NCBI GenBank assembly: GCA_034437315.1
Contig: DAOTUC010000110.1
Coordinates: 1 to 7,790 of the forward strand
Source: DSAR01 sp034437315
GTDB lineage: Bacteria > Chloroflexota > Anaerolineae > B4-G1
DNA: 7,790 bases
Direction of reading: 5' to 3'
Of this stretch, positions 6,371 through 7,790 are shown piece by piece (the first letter of the stretch is position 1; every line of letters begins with the position of its first letter). Under the pieces are notes generated by a model. It was not told the origin of the DNA. It did not search any database and saw nothing but the letters and a program-made list of their open reading frames with translations. Both the position numbers and the translations under genes were made by a program.

Positions 6371-7716
6371 ATCAACCTAGATAAGAAAAGAGTGGCCAAT
6401 CCCAGATAAATGAAATACCCAAATGCATCGGTGATCGTCGTCACCAGAATGGGGGAACCCAGGGCCGGGTCGATACGCACCATCTGCATCAGGACCGGCA
6501 CCAACGCGCCGGCAATCCCCGCACCGATCATATTCAGCAGCGTCGCCACGCCCACAACGACGCCCAGCAGCGGCGTTCCTTTCCAGGCCAGGGCGATCAG
6601 AGCGACTAATCCACCCACAGCCACGCCGTTGGCCACGCCGATGAGCATCTCTCGCCCCAACGCCCGAAACCCATCCTTGAGTTCCAACTCCCCCAAGGCC
6701 AACCCGCGCACGGTAACGGTGAGCGTCTGCGTCCCGGCGCTGCCACTGACCCCGGCGACGATGGGAAAGAAAGCGGCCAGAACAGCTACGCTGGCAATGG
6801 TATTCTCAAACAGGCTCAAGACAGTCGTCGAGGCCAGGGCAGTCGCCAGATTGAGCATCAGCCACGGCAGGCGGGTGCGCAGGGCCGAAGAGATCGCCAC
6901 ATCGGGTGGGTTTTCTTCCAGCACACCACCCAGGCGGTAAATATCCTCCGTCGCCTCCTCCTCCAGGACGTCCACCAGGTCGTCGTGGGTGATGAGGCCC
7001 AACAGGTGATCATCTTCGTCCACGACCGGAAGCGCCAGGAGGTCATAACGGGCCATTAAGCGGGCGGCTTCCTCCCGATCGGCGTTGGCCTGCACTTGGA
7101 TCACGTCCCGGTCCATCATGTCGGCGATGGGCGTATTGGGCGACGAGACGATGATCTGCCGCAGGGAAACGACGCCAACCAAGCGCACGTCCCGGTTGAC
7201 GACGAAGAGGTAGTAGACCGTTTCGGTCTCCGGCGCGAGGGTGCGCAGGTGTTTGATCGACTGCTCGACCGTCATATCCTGGTGCAACGTGAGGGTAGCC
7301 GAGGTCATCAGGCCGCCGGCGCTCTCGTCGGGGTGGACGAGCAACGAGCGTACCTCCTCCGACTCCTCCATCACCGCCAGCACTTCGTCCACACGCTCCG
7401 GCGCGATGTCGCCCAGGAGGTCGGCCGCCTCGTCCGGCTCCATCTCGTCCAGAATACGGGCCAGGTTCTCAGCGTCTAAGCGCGCGGCGACCTGAGCGGC
7501 CTCTTCCTCCTCCAACTCCTCCAGGATGTCGGCTGAGTCTTCCAGATCAAGGCGCGGCAATAACTGGTCCTGCTCGCTGGGCGAAAGGTCGCTGAACAGA
7601 TCCGCCTGGTCAGCCGGGCGCAGGGACTCGATCAAGGCCGCCGCTTCACCCCATCGGCTTTCCGTCAACGCCTGTCGTACCTGACCGAGAATTTGTTCGA
7701 TGTCTATCCGGTCCAC
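6367..7716 (-). CDS. mgtE: Magnesium transporter MgtE
   Basis: This 449-residue inner-membrane channel-like protein imports Mg2+ and is gated by intracellular Mg2+. An acidic helical MgtE_N domain (about 1-130, rich in Glu/Asp and Leu) is followed by two CBS domains (about 135-255). Together these are the known Mg2+-sensing cytosolic part. A connecting helix (about 257-282) leads to five membrane segments (about 285-449). Family landmarks include PIVAGVSGSAGTQTLTVTVR (318-337) in the pore region and RIDPALGSPILVTTITDAFG (414-433). D430 in the latter corresponds to the pore Asp432 of the Thermus protein. The start is GTG 7716-7714, seven bases after a perfect AGGAGG (7729-7724). It is the first gene of the operon with rnd and the beta-CASP nuclease. 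Its length is normal for the family and nothing is missing. Confidence 0.97.
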   Translation of the reverse strand: MDRIDIEQILGQVRQALTESRWGEAAALIESLRPADQADLFSDLSPSEQDQLLPRLDLEDSADILEELEEEEAAQVAARLDAENLARILDEMEPDEAADLLGDIAPERVDEVLAVMEESEEVRSLLVHPDESAGGLMTSATLTLHQDMTVEQSIKHLRTLAPETETVYYLFVVNRDVRLVGVVSLRQIIVSSPNTPIADMMDRDVIQVQANADREEAARLMARYDLLALPVVDEDDHLLGLITHDDLVDVLEEEATEDIYRLGGVLEENPPDVAISSALRTRLPWLMLNLATALASTTVLSLFENTIASVAVLAAFFPIVAGVSGSAGTQTLTVTVRGLALGELELKDGFRALGREMLIGVANGVAVGGLVALIALAWKGTPLLGVVVGVATLLNMIGAGIAGALVPVLMQMVRIDPALGSPILVTTITDAFGYFIYLGLATLFLSRLI

Positions 7717-7723
7717 TACCGTC

Positions 7724-7729
7724 CCTCCT
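7724..7729 (-). promoter_or_regulatory. mgtE Shine-Dalgarno AGGAGG deciding a GTG start
   Basis: AGGAGG on the minus strand (plus-strand CCTCCT) is seven bases upstream of GTG 7716-7714. This spacing supports the non-ATG start, which gives the protein MDRIDIEQIL at its N-terminus. Confidence 0.85.
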
Positions 7730-7751
7730 GAATCAGTCTCAGCAATTGTGT

Positions 7752-7780
7752 ATTATCCCATCGTTGAAACGAGATGTCAA
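7752..7780 (-). promoter_or_regulatory. Sigma70-type promoter of the mgtE-rnd-beta-CASP operon
   Basis: Read leftwards, TTGACA (7780-7775, perfect -35) is followed by a 17-bp spacer and GATAAT (7757-7752, five of six -10 bases). TGG directly precedes the -10, which adds an extended -10 TGn. Transcription should start near 7745, leaving a leader of about 29 nt to the GTG start. That is too short for a riboswitch. CAATTG palindromes lie at the -35 edge (7778-7783) and over the predicted start site (7743-7748). Confidence 0.85.
7761..7772. repeat. Inverted repeat TCGTT-GA-AACGA in the promoter spacer
   Basis: The arms TCGTT (7761-7765) and AACGA (7768-7772) are perfectly complementary around a two-base centre. 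They fall entirely inside the 17-bp spacer between -35 and -10, where a bound repressor would block RNA polymerase. The arms are short enough that chance is possible. Confidence 0.35.
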
Positions 7781-7790
7781 TTGAGCGAAT

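Noticed and set aside
7717..7790. M-box magnesium riboswitch ahead of mgtE
   Set aside because: The recognisable promoter leaves only about 29 nt of leader, far less than an M-box needs.
1..7790. Mobile element, phage, CRISPR array, tRNA or rRNA
   Set aside because: No transposase or phage genes, terminal repeats, regularly spaced repeats or tRNA/rRNA-like stretches were seen; about 97 percent of the window is taken up by the five genes.

Overview
The window is GC-rich bacterial chromosome with five complete protein genes and almost no non-coding space. The best guess for the source is a Chloroflexota (Anaerolineae-like) bacterium. This is inferred from the membrane-anchored LysM plus lamin-tail-domain protein, the style of the housekeeping genes and the Shine-Dalgarno-led starts. 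I see no marker gene that proves it, and no mobile element, phage gene, CRISPR array, tRNA or rRNA.

Left half, plus strand: a short leader (1-83) carries a candidate extended -10 box and a near-perfect tandem 13-bp repeat. It precedes a gene for a cell-surface protein (84-914: membrane anchor, LysM domain, Pro/Thr/acidic linkers, C-terminal lamin-tail domain). After a 92-bp gap comes polA (1007-3805), a full-length three-domain DNA polymerase I. Its 5'-nuclease, 3'-5' proofreading and polymerase residues are all intact. A QLSLF sequence in the linker after the 5'-nuclease matches the bacterial sliding-clamp-binding pentapeptide.

Right half, minus strand: a compact operon reads leftwards from a near-consensus sigma70-type promoter (7752-7780). 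It encodes a magnesium transporter (mgtE, 6367-7716), a ribonuclease D with two HRDC domains (rnd, 5201-6370) and a CPSF/beta-CASP metallo-beta-lactamase-fold ribonuclease (3802-5199). The first two genes overlap as ATGA, and the last two are separated by one base (TGA-G-ATG), so translational coupling is likely. The mgtE leader is only about 29 nt, too short for an M-box magnesium riboswitch. A short inverted repeat lies in the promoter spacer.

The two halves are convergent. The stop codons of polA and the beta-CASP gene share the palindrome TTAA, so there is no intergenic terminator. Functionally the window holds DNA repair/replication (PolA), RNA processing and decay (RNase D and the beta-CASP nuclease), Mg2+ uptake (the cofactor of PolA and RNase D) and a wall-associated surface protein. 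Most of it is ordinary core genome. The observations most worth a second look are the clamp motif in PolA, the coupled Mg2+ transporter/two-RNase operon, the zero-spacing convergent junction and the LysM-LTD protein with its repeat-bearing leader.
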